A stretch of 64,000 nucleotides of DNA. Source: Ecdyonurus torrentis. Taxonomy: Eukaryota; Arthropoda; Insecta; Ephemeroptera; Heptageniidae. Made by a program: the position numbers and the translations under genes. Of this stretch, positions 14,161 through 30,909 are shown piece by piece. The notes below the pieces were generated by a model. That model was not told the DNA's origin, ran no database searches, and saw nothing but the letters and a program-made list of their open reading frames with translations. How positions within the stretch are numbered: position 1 is the stretch's first letter; every line of letters begins with the position of its first letter. Location of the stretch: contig OX439127.1 in the NCBI GenBank assembly GCA_949318235.1, positions 37,527,805 to 37,591,804 of the forward strand, written 5' to 3'.

Positions 14161-15975
14161 TTTGTACGTATAATTTGTTTAAGATTAAATGAAAACAAAA
14201 CTATTTTCTTATTTAATTTAGAGCACTAATATCACGCATAGAGAGCAAATGATCATATTTTAATATAAGTATTAAATGAAATGAATCATTAACTTTCATT
14301 TACTATACATGGAAGATTTTCCAAAACCCTTATGAACTTTAAGTGTTCTGAATTAATTTCTGGTCGAGTTTAATGTTTTATACTTACATCAATTTTATAT
14401 TAATATTTTTTATTATTTTATCTTTTATATCGTTTAGAAATTCAACTATTTTTAATCTGTTATGCAATTTGAACAAGGAAGAAAAAAAAAAGGAATCAAA
14501 TACACAAGTTACTTTTTATAGTTTTTATCATAATTTTATTATATAGAAAGGAATTTGGAAAAATTATCCTACAGATATTGAGTAATTTACAAAATAATCA
14601 ATGTATTATATTTAAATTCAATAATTTTAATTGTTACATGTTAATCACATAACAAAATATGTATGTTATTTAATGTATGAGTAAATCGAAAGAAAAAAAA
14701 ATTACACATTACAAAAACTCATAACTATAAAAAATTGAATTATATTTATGTGAGTACTTTATATTTAACCTATATCAATCATTGATAGGTTATAAGTTTA
14801 GTAATATTTGTATATATATGTACATGAGGTATATATTGATTACAGAATTTTATGGATATAATTATTGAAAAATTATTATAATTTTATATTATTATTTTAT
14901 TTTTGACGCCACTGAAACATTATTTCCTCTTTTAAGTATCTGTCAATTTATCGATGACTTTGCTTACGAAGAGTTTTCAGTAAAAATAGTGAATAATTAG
15001 CATTAATAACCAGTAAGTGGATGTTTGCAAAGAAAGCATCATTTGAAAGAGTTTTAAAAAATCTCGAAAAAAATTCTCCGCGTTTTAAAACAGACGATTT
15101 TTTTTTTTTTTTTTTTTAAATTTAATTTCAGCAATACTTACAAATTTTAGAGTTTCATTGACTCTTTCTTCTCTTTTAAATAATTTACTGTTGTGACAAT
15201 ATAATTTTGTTGTTATTATTATTATTTTTTCAATGATAAAGGGGACAAAAAATTAATATATATACAGTATACAGTATGTCTTGAATAATTTCGAATACTT
15301 AAATGTCAGAAAAATATATTATTTGCATTTCTATCCTAATTAAAGAGTATACAATAAGTTTTTTTTTTTTTTTTTTTAATTTCATAGTATATTAGAGTTC
15401 TTTAATAAAAATATCATTTTATTTTTTAATTATGTATTTACACGAATTATCAGCTAATATATTTATCCCTATATTTATATATTAATTTAGAACTCCTAAG
15501 TGCATTTTTTATTGAATTTAATTACTTTTTTCATGCTGATTTGATATGAAAGATGTTATTTCTTATGTTGATTTTTTAATTGCAACTCACAGTTGAATGA
15601 TTGGTTGAAATGATTAGGAAATAACTTATACAATAATATATTATATAAGACAGTTATATAATAACCATTGATTTATAAAAAGTTTAAAAACTCAACTCAA
15701 AATTCTAAGTTAAATTAATAAAAATTAAATTCTAGAGTTCAATTTTACGTAGCATAATAATAACAACAAAATATTCCAAACTTGAAATACTTGAATAATA
15801 ATGAATAGTGATTAAAATGAAACAATTAAATTAAATTTTTATAAATTTTAAATAAAGACTGGACTAATGCTAAGAGGATTCATTATATAAGTAATCAATA
15901 ATAAATTACAAGGCACCTGCACCTGACGGGATGGTATAGATTGGTGATAATGCCCAATCAATCCGACGAGTACGT

Positions 15976-18900
15976 TCAATCAGAGGTTTGTAAAACACGG
16001 AGAAGGAACTTCCTACTCTTTCTCGGGAGCCAGGTTGAGGGTATGATGGCATACAATCCTTGTTCAAGAGACACTCTCAAACTTACTTCACCCTGGTAGG
16101 CATGAGTACAGGAATACACAGGATCAATTCCTGCTAACGCGGCACTCAGCTTGATATCTCCTAGGCTTACTGATTCATGTCGATCAGGCAATAACTTGAT
16201 ATCACGGAATACTCCTCTACGAACATCTTCTTCAGGTACCTGCAATACAAGGAACAATATGCAATAAAGTAAAAACTTTAAATTGTAGCTAAAAAAAACG
16301 CTTGAATTAATAGGCAGCTCTTTCAAAAGATATTGTAAGGCTGGTTGTATCATTGCAGTATAGTAAGCAGCTAATTAAGTCACAGATAAAAAAAATAAAA
16401 ATAATATAGTATAATTTAATGAATGATAATAATATATTTAAAAATACACCATTCTATTTTAGTTATTATTTATTTATTTATTTTTGTAATAATAGTCACA
16501 TTGCTGCACATATAATCAATGAGTTAACATGCTTTAACTTACCTTTATGACGCAAAAGCCAATGGCAAAATCATTTTCTTTGCGAACTCTGCGTGTCAGC
16601 TGCATCAATGATACCATCATGGATTTGCGATCAGAGATGTAAAATAAGAATACGGGGTTTTTGGTGAAAGTTGCTATATAACAGAATTTTAAAAGTAACC
16701 CATTAAAATGTTAGCATAATCAATCTTGAAATTAACTTATCATATTTTTATGGGTTATATTATGATTTGTTATTTAAATTTCGGAGTATATTTCGCTGAC
16801 CAAAAATAGATGGGGCGGGACATGACAAGGGATCACTAATTTCTTACATTTAGCATTGCAAGATCGCATTTTCTTAGAAACAGATAAAACAAAAGACACT
16901 AAGAAAAAAAAAAGTTTTAAACTGAAAAAAAAAATAATGATAATAATAAGTTATACTTTTTACACAATTCACTTTTTTAAAAGATAATCTAGATAATTTA
17001 TAATCGTAAATGTTATATACCTAAAGTCTACATGATTGATTTTTTATTCACATATTATGTAAGAGTTTAAGTAAATTTTTAAGAAAAATTAGTTCCAATA
17101 TTTGCTTACCATGATTGCTGCAACCGCCAGCATTCATGCCTGATATCCACTCGGAGAAAATTGTTCTTACTTTAGAGTATTTCTCTTGAATATGCGTAAG
17201 TTCCAACTCATGAAAATTACTTTTCAAATCAGTTAATGACATCCAGAACTCCCCATCCTCTCTCACGAGGTAGCCTGTGTTCTCAAGATCCTCTTTGCAA
17301 ATTTTTTTCCAGAGACGTGAGCTGTGGAAAATATGTAAATTAGCGTCAAAATGCATAAACATACTGTATATAAAATCAGAATAGCTTATTTATAAATAAT
17401 GTTAAAATATTAATTTTATTTTTATTTAAAAATTCTCTTACTTGTCACTCCAATCTCCTGACCATTCTTGCCTACCCCATGGGTTACGTAATCGCACAAG
17501 TCTGGTTTGCTTTCCTCCACGCATAACAATAGATTGCTGAGTAACCGTGTATACGTGGAGAACGACCAACCCATTCTCGAGAACTTCTTCAAGTTCTCCC
17601 GCGTCATCCTAAATAGTAGTTGATAAGGAAAATAAAATAAATGACAAGTGACATAAGAAGTATGGATTACTTCAGAACTGTTACTCTATACCTCAATACT
17701 TGCTGTGATCAATACTTTGCTGCAAGAGACTTGTTGTAAGATTTCCCACAAGCGTAGAGTGGTGATGTCACGCAAGTTCAGTCTTTCGCTTATGCCTCCA
17801 GTAAGAGAGATCAGAGCATCGCTGGCATAACCTTTTTCAATGTGACCATAACCACCACTCAGTCTAGTAACACAACATAGTACGTTAATTTAAAAAAAAA
17901 AAAGTTTTAATGTATAATTTAACAACTATATTTAAGTGTTTAAAAAAAAAAATAATAATAATAATAATACCTTGTTCAGTCAAAACTTCAATATATTTAA
18001 ATGACTTTTTAATCTTATTATTTATTTTTGCTGAATTTCATAGACCCAATGCTATTTTATGTTTGTAGGTTTTTCTTAAACTGTACATTTAGTAATTCAA
18101 TGTCCAATACATGGTTACATACAATTATAAACACGAATTAATTTCCTCCTATTTAAAAAAAAAAATCATGATAAAAAAAAATCGATTTTTTTTTTAAATG
18201 CAAACCGACAAAATTTAATTGAAATTGTAGCCCATTCGTACTCTTAATCCTGAACAATAGAAAATCTATTGACGTCGCTTGGAAACTTATTAATATTGAG
18301 AATGATTAGTGATTTCAAATTTCTTACATATAACAAGTTGAGTAACAGTAAACTTAATAAAGAGCATTGAAACTTAATTTCACACCATTTGACGTAATAG
18401 TTTTCATTATTGACCCTGTGCAACACGTGAAAAGTAAACAATACTATATACATACTTTGCGAAAGCCTTCTCCAGCAGGGCTGGCCAAAACTCATGGCTT
18501 GTTGAAGATTGGACTACTAGGAGATGGTTTTTGGAGTCACATGGGAGACGGTCATCCACAACCATCTCTACCCAACTACCGAAATACCAAAGTCTGTAGA
18601 GACAGAAAACGTCACGGTTTAAAGATATTATGCGTAATACAATATGCATGCATTTGTGCGACATAGCATTAATATTGCTATTTTAGAATAACACTTTGTA
18701 TAAATCATCATGCAGTTCAACATATTTGTTATGCTATGTGCATAATTATAGTATAAAATATATGAGCATACAATATGATTTTATAAATAAATGTTGTTAA
18801 AATCATTCAAGCCTAATTATTACAGTATAATTATTATTCAATATCACAAAAATTATGTTGCTATAAATGTTGCGGAAATCGAGAGGGTAGAATTATTGTA

Positions 18901-21900
18901 TTATATATATATATATTTTTTTATCTATATAAGACATTCAAATGGTTCTATATTATATAGCAATATTATAATGCATGTGGATTAACTCAAATTAATTATC
19001 TAAATTAACTGAATGCCTCGCATAAACATAGACAAAAATAAATTTATTCTATATTGAATAATAATTATACTATCTAAAATAAAAAAAATGCATAACATTA
19101 TCATTCTGAGATAGCATCATTTTATACTATGATGAAAATACAACATAAATATTGCTTATAATTTTTGTCATCCGTGTAATTGTAAATGATGATAGTGATG
19201 AATACATAGATAAACTTTCTAATTTTCTTTATATACCTAAATCGGAAACATCCAGTGTAATTTGGACCAGTAAATGTTTGGTTACTAGGTACTACCATAT
19301 GAAACCTCTCTGCATTCAGGGTCAGGCTAGCTGCAGCTGCTAATATCCAACAGTCACCTTTTAAAAATATACATGACAAAATTATAAGTACAAGTAAGAA
19401 ATTTTGACACTCATAGTCAGTTTATTATACTCTCACCAATGTCACCTTGCTGTAGATCAAACCTTGTGAAACCATTGACCTCAAACTTGGGATTAGGTTC
19501 GATCTCCTGCAAATCCATATAGAAATATTATTATTATTTTTTTTATAATATATTTATTTTATACAGATGTTTGAAACTATAATGCAAGTAATGTAAAAAT
19601 TATACATTTTAGATATATAGATACTCAGTTCTATGAATATCACATAAAGTAATGGAATATAACAAATGCCGTGTTCATAAGTTTAATAATAAATAAAATT
19701 ATATTCATATATAAACGTAAAAAAAGTTTGGATAAACCTTAAAGGAATAGACCAGAGAAAAACATAAGTATTTATATCACAAAACACTTGATGGGATTTA
19801 CATAAATAACTTTAGTTTGTCTCTTAACCCAACAGTAGCTCCATAGCATGATCAGAATATTCAATTTATGCAACCCGCACAACATTTTCATACTAATTTT
19901 TGCATGTTTCTGACGTCATAAACATGAATTTTCACGCAAAGTGCATACTTTACAGTATTTTCACGCTCACTCGTGGGGCTACATTAACATTCTGTTAAAA
20001 ATTGTCAACAGTTTTAAAGATCCCATTTCGTGTTTATTCATTAAAAAGCACATATTGTTTTATGTGGTCTATGGCTTTAAAAATTAAGTTCTATTGGATA
20101 ATTGATTATAATTATTACAATCAATTATTGTAATTTATTTATATGATTAAATGAAGCAGTATACAGAAACATTTTTTATTGTGTATTATTTTAATTATGT
20201 TTATTATATTATATAGTATAAGAAAATTGTCAATGAAGAAATACTCTGACTAGTGATATTGTTTAAAGAAAGTCAGAGGACCATGTAAGTGGGTTTGTAC
20301 CTTTTTTGGCCTTTAATAAAAACCATTTATTATTATTATTATATTTTCAAAATTTTGCTACCTTAAAATTGTAATATTAATGGGCTATGTTTTACACACG
20401 CAGTATAAATTTGCATTTCAAATTATTATTAGCTAAATGATATATATGTCCTATAATTATACTTTAATACTCGTATTTACTGCACAATAAAATAATGTAG
20501 TAAAACATCCAACTTATAATATTAATAATATCATACTTGCCATTCTAATATAGATATATTTGTTTGTGCGGTAGTATAAAATAAAATCAGAAATTATTTT
20601 AGCTTACATTGGGACGCAGCCAGTTGATGGTAACACGCCGTCTCATGGACTTAGTCAGTAACATTTTGCTTGGCTCAAATTCCGGATCTTGGAACAACTG
20701 ACGAGTCACCTTAAGATTTGTTTGAATCTCGTCGTATTTTTGCTGTCCACACGTTTGCTTAAGATCCTCGGTGTTAGAGCCTCGTTCACCAAACTACGGA
20801 TAATAATGCTTTAAATATGAGCCAACGACATGGAACTAACTAATTATTAACTGATTAAATATATTTCAGTACAGAATATACATTTAAAGCTTCTTACCGG
20901 CGGTGATGTACCACCAATCAGAGCCGCGCTTGAAAAAGTCACAGGACTCTTTATTTAATATTACGTTTATGCCTTGTTCACATTGAGCTTTTTGTAATTG
21001 GAATTGCTAATTACTTTCACTTAAGAAAATTTCTTGATTGTTAAGTATTTACTAATTTTCCAATTAGCATTTTCACTTAAGAACTTTTTTCTTAATTTTC
21101 CAATTAGCATTTTCACTTAACAATTTTTTTTCTTAAGTGGGTAATTAGAAGAATTTTATTGTTAATTTCAATTCAATTAAGAATCAAACCCAACTTGATC
21201 CTTAATTAATTTTTGGTATTGCAAATTTTTTGAAAAAGGTTTACTATTTTAGAATTTTTGAATTATTATTATTTTAATATTATTTTTGTTTTGGGGGGTT
21301 TCCACTCAAATTTGGTACGTACATTGCATAAATACTCATGAATATTTTTTTTATATAATTTTGTAACTTCAACCCTAATCAAATTTTTACCCCGAAAATT
21401 AAAGTTCTTGTTTCTGAACATAACAAAGTCACTTAATTACCTCTGGTTATCTTAACGTGCCAAAGACAATAGGTGGTAATTAAAATTTTGTAACTTCAAC
21501 CCTCATTGAGATTAGGGGTATAGTATACCCCGAAAGTTAAATATTTTTATCCAATCGCAACAAAGTTGTTTATATGATCTGGGTATAACTTGACCTGCCA
21601 AGCAGAATGAGCATAATTGAAATTCTGTGACTTTATCTCTTATCAAGATTAGGGGTAGTTCACCCAGAACACTTCTCGTATTTAAGCGTAGCAGTATCGC
21701 TTTAAATGGTTCCCATTTCCTTTTGTTGCGCTCATAAATGAGAACCTATATATTTCTTTACAAAACTAACCCGTCCTTATATTGATAAAGGGTTGAAGTT
21801 ACAGAAAATTAATTATTATACCCTCATTGTTCTTGGCATGTTGAATTACCAAGGTAAATGACTATGCTGCGCTCACATAAGAAATTTATTTTTTGGGGTA

Positions 21901-23948
21901 AACTACCCCTTATCTTAATAAGTATTTAAACTACAAAGGTTGCCCCCCCCCCCCTCTCATATTCATATTTGTTACAATTACATTTATTGTCTTTGGCACA
22001 CGCTAATCTAGCCATGTATAAGCTATACTTATGTTGCCTGGCGCATGCGAATGTGTCAGAAGGTCCTTGGATAAAAGGCCCTGGCTGCAATGTGCACGCA
22101 GGGAAAGCATATCGGCGAGCGGCATGTTTTGTCGTAGGGCCTTTTGTCCACGGGCCTTCTGTCTGTATACGGGCTCATACAGATAAAGCATAACTTCAAT
22201 TTTCCCCTAAAGGTGAAATTTTTATATTTTAATATTCACGGATATTTAGGCAATTTACCAAGTTGACTGGATGAAAGGCCTAAAATAAAATACAAAAAAA
22301 AGTAATAATATACAATAATTATAAAAAATATTAATAATTATAATATTAAAAAAATGTAATAAAATTTATTAATTTATCAATAAAATATATTAAAACCTAT
22401 TGAAAAGCTTTTTTCGAAAAAATTTGGACTAAAAAAACTAATTAAGAATCAACTTGGGTTTGATTCTTACGTAAATTCAAATTTTGAAAAAAAAATCTTC
22501 TAATTACTCACTTAAGAAAAAAATTAAGAAAAAAATTTGTTAAAGTAGTTTGAACGAGTTTTAATATTATTTAAACGCCGTTTTAGTGCTACCTATAGAT
22601 TCCTTATTTCTCTATGCTCCTATTGATGTAATAAAAAATACATTTAGTTCGAAACGCAAATAAAAAAATAGCCGCAAAGTCGAGCATTTTCCTCATACAA
22701 CATTGGTTAATGGCTGAAAAAGCCAGGATCCTTCCACAGTAGATCATTCATATTTCTGCGAAAGTGTATTTAAATGGACTCAAAAACAGATAAATAAGCT
22801 CTTTGATAAACAAAGAAACTTTTAAAAGCATTAAACTAAATTTGGTTCGAAACGCACTGAGAACTTTGTGACTAAAAGAGCTGAAAATGAGAATTTTTTG
22901 TTAACCAGTAATTTTTTTTTAGTTCGGAAATCGGCCGCTAGAGGCGCCGAATCATGGCGATCGCGGGAGAAACGAGATATAAACGTCAATTGAGCTCATA
23001 AACGTTAATAAAACTCTTGTAATGTACTTAATATGTATTAACTTCATTATAATTAATTAATATATGCACTGAGAAGCGAGAAAAGTGTTTGATTAGAAAA
23101 TAGTTACAAAAAGCAATATATATATGATTTGCTGGATTATCTTTTAGTGCCTTGACAGCACAGTTGGTAGAGCGCTGCTTTTACATGACGAGGGTCAGCG
23201 GATCGAGACTTGGTTATTGCAAAGTTTTTAATGATGCAATTAAATTCAAGTGAGCGCCAAACTTCAAATAAATTTAAAATCAGCTGTTAACAACCTCGTT
23301 CAAACTACTTTAAGTGAAACCAATTAAGAAAATTCTTAAGTGAAAAATCAGTTTCAATGTGAACACCAATCGTTCTTAAGTGAAAGTAATTAGCAATTCC
23401 AATTACAAAAAGCTCAATGTGAACAAGGCATATGATTGATAACATCTCAATTTTTTGGGGGGAAGGGGGTGTATGAAAACTACTACATCGATTATTACTT
23501 ATTTAATTTAATTATTATCTTAATAATCATTTTTATTATTTCAATTTTAATATTATTCTCTTTTGTTATTATCATTATTTTACTGTAGTGTTCATGATAA
23601 AAATTATGCGTGAAGCTGTTTATATTTCTCTTCATACTTCTCCTCACCAGAACTGAACACCGGATTTCAATGTATTAAAAATATTTAACTATAAGAGTAC
23701 GGGTCTCATTATTTATTTTTATTCATAAAGAATTTAGGAAGAATATAATAAATTACTCAAATTTATGCCGTACTCATGCTTGCTAACAATGAACGCGCGT
23801 GGCTTGCAAAACATAATATCGAAATACAAACAAATCTACTGACGAAAAACATTAAAATTATATCAAAACTTATTAATAATGAAAAATAAAAATAATTTTA
23901 ATTATTACTTACCGTGTAAATAGAAAGATTTCCCAGTTTATCAGGCAT
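15976..23948 (-). CDS. Calpain-type cysteine protease lacking the penta-EF-hand domain (paralogue 1)
   Basis: Predicted cytosolic papain-fold protease of the calpain family (C2). Ten exons, read downward: 23948-23913, 20793-20608, 19506-19437, 19357-19237, 18593-18456, 17863-17692, 17608-17442, 17321-17110, 16673-16543, 16239-15976. All junctions are GT-AG and keep frame; the product is 498 residues. The catalytic triad is intact: Cys100 in QQGDIGDCWI, His259 in VVLHVYTVT, Asn283 in RLRNPWG. The 159- and 24-residue spacings match typical calpains. A calpain beta-sandwich (domain III) follows, from the ISGMNAGGC region to [18 protein letters not shown], and the stop comes four codons later, so no penta-EF-hand domain exists. 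The start ([12 protein letters not shown]) was chosen because its 12-codon exon matches paralogue 2 in length and phase. The frame is open back to a TGA preceded by a possible acceptor, so an extra upstream exon is possible. Intron 1 carries a 2.46 kb transposon. Confidence 0.9.
20222..20345. mobile_element. SINE-like repeat ending in (TTA)n (copy 1 of 3)
   Basis: It contains AATACTCTGACT, AAGTCAGAGGACCATGTAA and a tail TAATAAAAACCATTTATTAT followed by (TTA)n. The tail recurs at about 55655-55735 and the body at about 58095-58145. The structure fits a SINE or a LINE 3' end with a microsatellite tail. It sits in intron 2 of the first calpain. Confidence 0.5.
20970..23430. mobile_element. 2.46 kb nested inverted-repeat DNA element in calpain-1 intron 1
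   Basis: The termini are inverted repeats, starting TGCCTTGTTCACATTGAGC and ending in its complement, with a TA on each side (20968-20969 and 23431-23432). The terminal match runs for roughly 55 bp. Inside, a second arm pair (21133-21208 and 22440-22516) is inverted, and a short third pair (about 22539-22556 and 23296-23316) inverts the motif CTCGTTCAAACTACTTTAA. No transposase frame is visible, so it is non-autonomous. A tRNA-like segment lies at 23147-23222. The nesting suggests repeated self-insertion or rearrangement. Confidence 0.75.
23147..23222 (+). repeat. tRNA-like segment (tRNA pseudogene or SINE head)
   Basis: GCACAGTTGGTAGAGCGC looks like a D-arm/A-box, TGCTTTTACATGACG like an anticodon arm (a TAC anticodon would be Val), and GGATCGAGACT like a degenerate B-box/T-arm. 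No clean acceptor stem is apparent and the B-box is off consensus, so a functional tRNA is unlikely. It lies inside the nested transposon. Confidence 0.45.
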
Positions 23949-24200
23949 TATTCCAGATAGATTTTCAATTGCACTTCAGTAAAAAAAACAAGCAGCTGAT
24001 TAACTGCATTATGACGTCATGATTGCAATAAATCATACAATTAGTTGTATCATAATGATGTAGATGTCACGCTTGACCTATTATATTATTATTTTTTTAT
24101 GTATTGAGAACATACAAGGTGTTCGGTAAGCGGTGTGGAGGAGGGAAGGAGAACTTGAGACAGTTGCAATCTGTGCTGTGATTGGTTGCGTCAATGTTGG
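23949..24200 (-). promoter_or_regulatory. Putative promoter region of calpain paralogue 1
   Basis: Upstream of the predicted start, on the minus strand, there are a CCAAT box (AACCAATCACAG, about 24178-24189), a CRE-like TGACGTCA (about 24012-24019) and a CAGCTG E-box (about 23993-23998). No TATA box with a matched initiator was found. The assignment rests on position and motifs only. Confidence 0.3.
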
Positions 24201-24606
24201 CGGGTTAAATAGCCGCTATTATTATATTGTAATACGTTTCCGCTTTGATCATCAATATTTAAAATTGTTTATTATAAACTCCATTAACTGCATAATGTGT
24301 AAACAATCCTTGATAGCGACGCCTATACCGCATGTTCTAATCTTATTGAATAAAAACTTCAGTGTGTACTTCGACATTATTTTCTTAGATAGAATTATAT
24401 TTAAAAAAAAAAAAATTTAATATACCAAATTTCTATAACATATCGTGAAATCACAAGGGGGAAAAAATGCTGTGAGGAAAACAATGTAGTTATAGTGCTG
24501 TGTAATTTTATATTGACATTAAAAAGTAACAGCAATAAAAAAATAAATGAGAATTAAAAAAAAAAAAAAAAAAAAAGCAGAAACTTATAAAACGTAACAG
24601 TGTTTA

Positions 24607-24917
24607 TAGGGTGGTTGCATTCATGTTAAAGTCGACGCCATAAGTGAGTACTAAATAACATAGGCCGGTATGGGAAAATGTCATATTTTGGTAGTTTAAA
24701 AATACTTAGCAATTTTTGGAGAGAATTGATGCTATTAACAAGTTGAATTCAGTTTGCAAGTATACGAGAAGAATAATAATTGCAAAAAAATACTAGAAAT
24801 ACTTATTTTCTAAAGAAAATAACGAAAAACCCACGATTGTCCTATGCTAAGCAATGGTATTCGTTGCTCAATTATGGCATCGAAGCGCATTTATTATGAC
24901 CTCATGCGCACACACCA
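24607..24917. mobile_element. About 310-bp TIR element (MITE family, copy 1 of 2)
   Basis: It begins TATAGGGTGGTTGCATTCATG and ends in the complement of a GGTGTGTGCGCATGAGG-like sequence. An inverted copy of the whole unit lies at 44671-44979, sharing for example CATACCGGCCTATGTTATTT. No coding capacity. It lies between the first calpain promoter and the second calpain. Confidence 0.7.
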
Positions 24918-25175
24918 TCTTCTCTGAGATTTTTCGGCTTTGGTGAGGTAGTTTTCTGCTAAAACAATAAAACAAGGTACCATAATGCTAAAGAATAGGT
25001 CATTACCAGCCTTTTCCCAGTGTGCAAGAATGACGAAGTCGCATCAAATCGTAGATATAAATTAATACAAACTTTATTTCACAAAAAAATTTTAATGAGA
25101 AATTGTACAAGTTTAAAGAAAAAAACTATAATTAAAACACATATTGGAAAGCTAATTTTAAATTGAGATTAAAAT

Positions 25176-30044
<4,869 letters not shown>

Positions 30045-30643
30045 TGTCGTTACAAATAAGCAAATCACGAGTATGTGCATATTGCTGCAGATGTGAGGAA
30101 ATGACTCAATCGTCATTACGAAATCATCCTTCGTTGTAGTTTTACTAAGCAGCTGTTTCAGAAGCGAAAAAAAAAAAATTTAATATCTAAAAATACTAGA
30201 CCTATTGCTGCTTTTACATAATGTTTATTTAGCTTTTTTTAATGTGTATAATAATGGACAGAATATAATAAATAAATAAAAAAATTTTAATGAAACTTGG
30301 CTTTCAAAGTAATACAATATAATTTAATTATGAAACAAGTTGTAGAGAAAGTTTAAATTTATAAAATATATATAAAAATACATTTTTTTTTAGAATTTAA
30401 TGTATATTATATATTATATAATACATACACATACATATATTTTCAGAATGGTAGAAAATATTAATAATGCTGCAGCTGCAAGAAAATCGCAGTGTTATTG
30501 CATTAGCTATGTGGATATGGCGCATAATCCTATATAAAGCAGTAAAATTTGCAGGCATTAAATACATGGTTTGCTTATGGTTAAATACGTAATGAATGCA
30601 TTTTTCAAGCTGTCAATGTGGGTAGCCTTGATTTTTGTTACAG

Positions 30644-30802
30644 GAAGTGCAGCAAGAACTTGACGGAGGTATCGAAGTCACGTCTCTACACACATCGTCA
30701 GATGTCTCTAGCACTCAGACTCCACGTGGAAAAAGCTACAGAGCTCTTGCGCCGGAGTTCCATGCGTTAAATGTAGATGCCACTATGAGATTTTCAATCT
30801 AA
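30644..30802 (+). CDS. C-terminal exon of an unidentified + strand gene
   Basis: A clean acceptor (TTTTTGTTACAG) is followed by 52 open codons and a TAA. The reading starts EVQQELDGGIEVTSLH and ends APEFHALNVDATMRFSI. The exon is clearly more GC-rich than its flanks, and its codon use looks coding. It lies only about 600 bp from the 5' end of the second calpain, on the opposite strand. I found no partner exon: a candidate stretch at about 30448-30540 opens with an ATG but stops after 29 codons. The gene's other exons may be far upstream (5.7-30 kb or beyond) or the exon may be a remnant. I do not recognise the protein. Confidence 0.55.
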   Translation, partial: EVQQELDGGIEVTSLHTSSDVSSTQTPRGKSYRALAPEFHALNVDATMRFSI

Positions 30803-30874
30803 AAGAAAATATATAATTATTTTTTAATTAATCATTCTAAGTCAGTTTTTTATGATCTTTTTAAAAGACGCTCT

Positions 30875-30909
<35 letters not shown>

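Larger units (their letters stand above)
5698..15975. other. Intergenic region between bagpipe and the calpain pair
   Basis: About 10 kb with no supported gene. The first ~120 bp are bagpipe 3' UTR. The rest is AT-rich with microsatellites, a foldback-like element (9699-10652), a retroelement 3' end (about 9128-9222), a GC-richer unexplained patch at about 8190-8345 and a copy of a three-copy repeat at 14.06-14.16 kb. Bagpipe (+) and the first calpain (-) converge on it. Confidence 0.7.

Noticed and set aside
18367..18666. ORF antisense to calpain-1 exon 5
   Set aside because: It is a shadow of the calpain exon on the other strand.
20897..20960. Exon-like sequence before a GTAAGA donor just upstream of calpain-1 exon 2
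   Set aside because: In the required frame it has upstream stops and no ATG, and it abuts a transposon end. The exon at 23913-23948 matches paralogue 2 in length, phase and position instead.
21969..22193. Overlapping ORFs on both strands inside the nested element, considered as transposase
   Set aside because: Too short, open on both strands, and no transposase motif is visible.
23147..23222. Functional tRNA-Val gene
   Set aside because: The B-box is off consensus, no proper acceptor stem is seen, and it lies inside a transposon.
30448..30540. Short + frame MVENINNAAAARKSQ as a partner exon of the 30.6-kb exon
   Set aside because: It stops after 29 codons and has no good donor before the stop.
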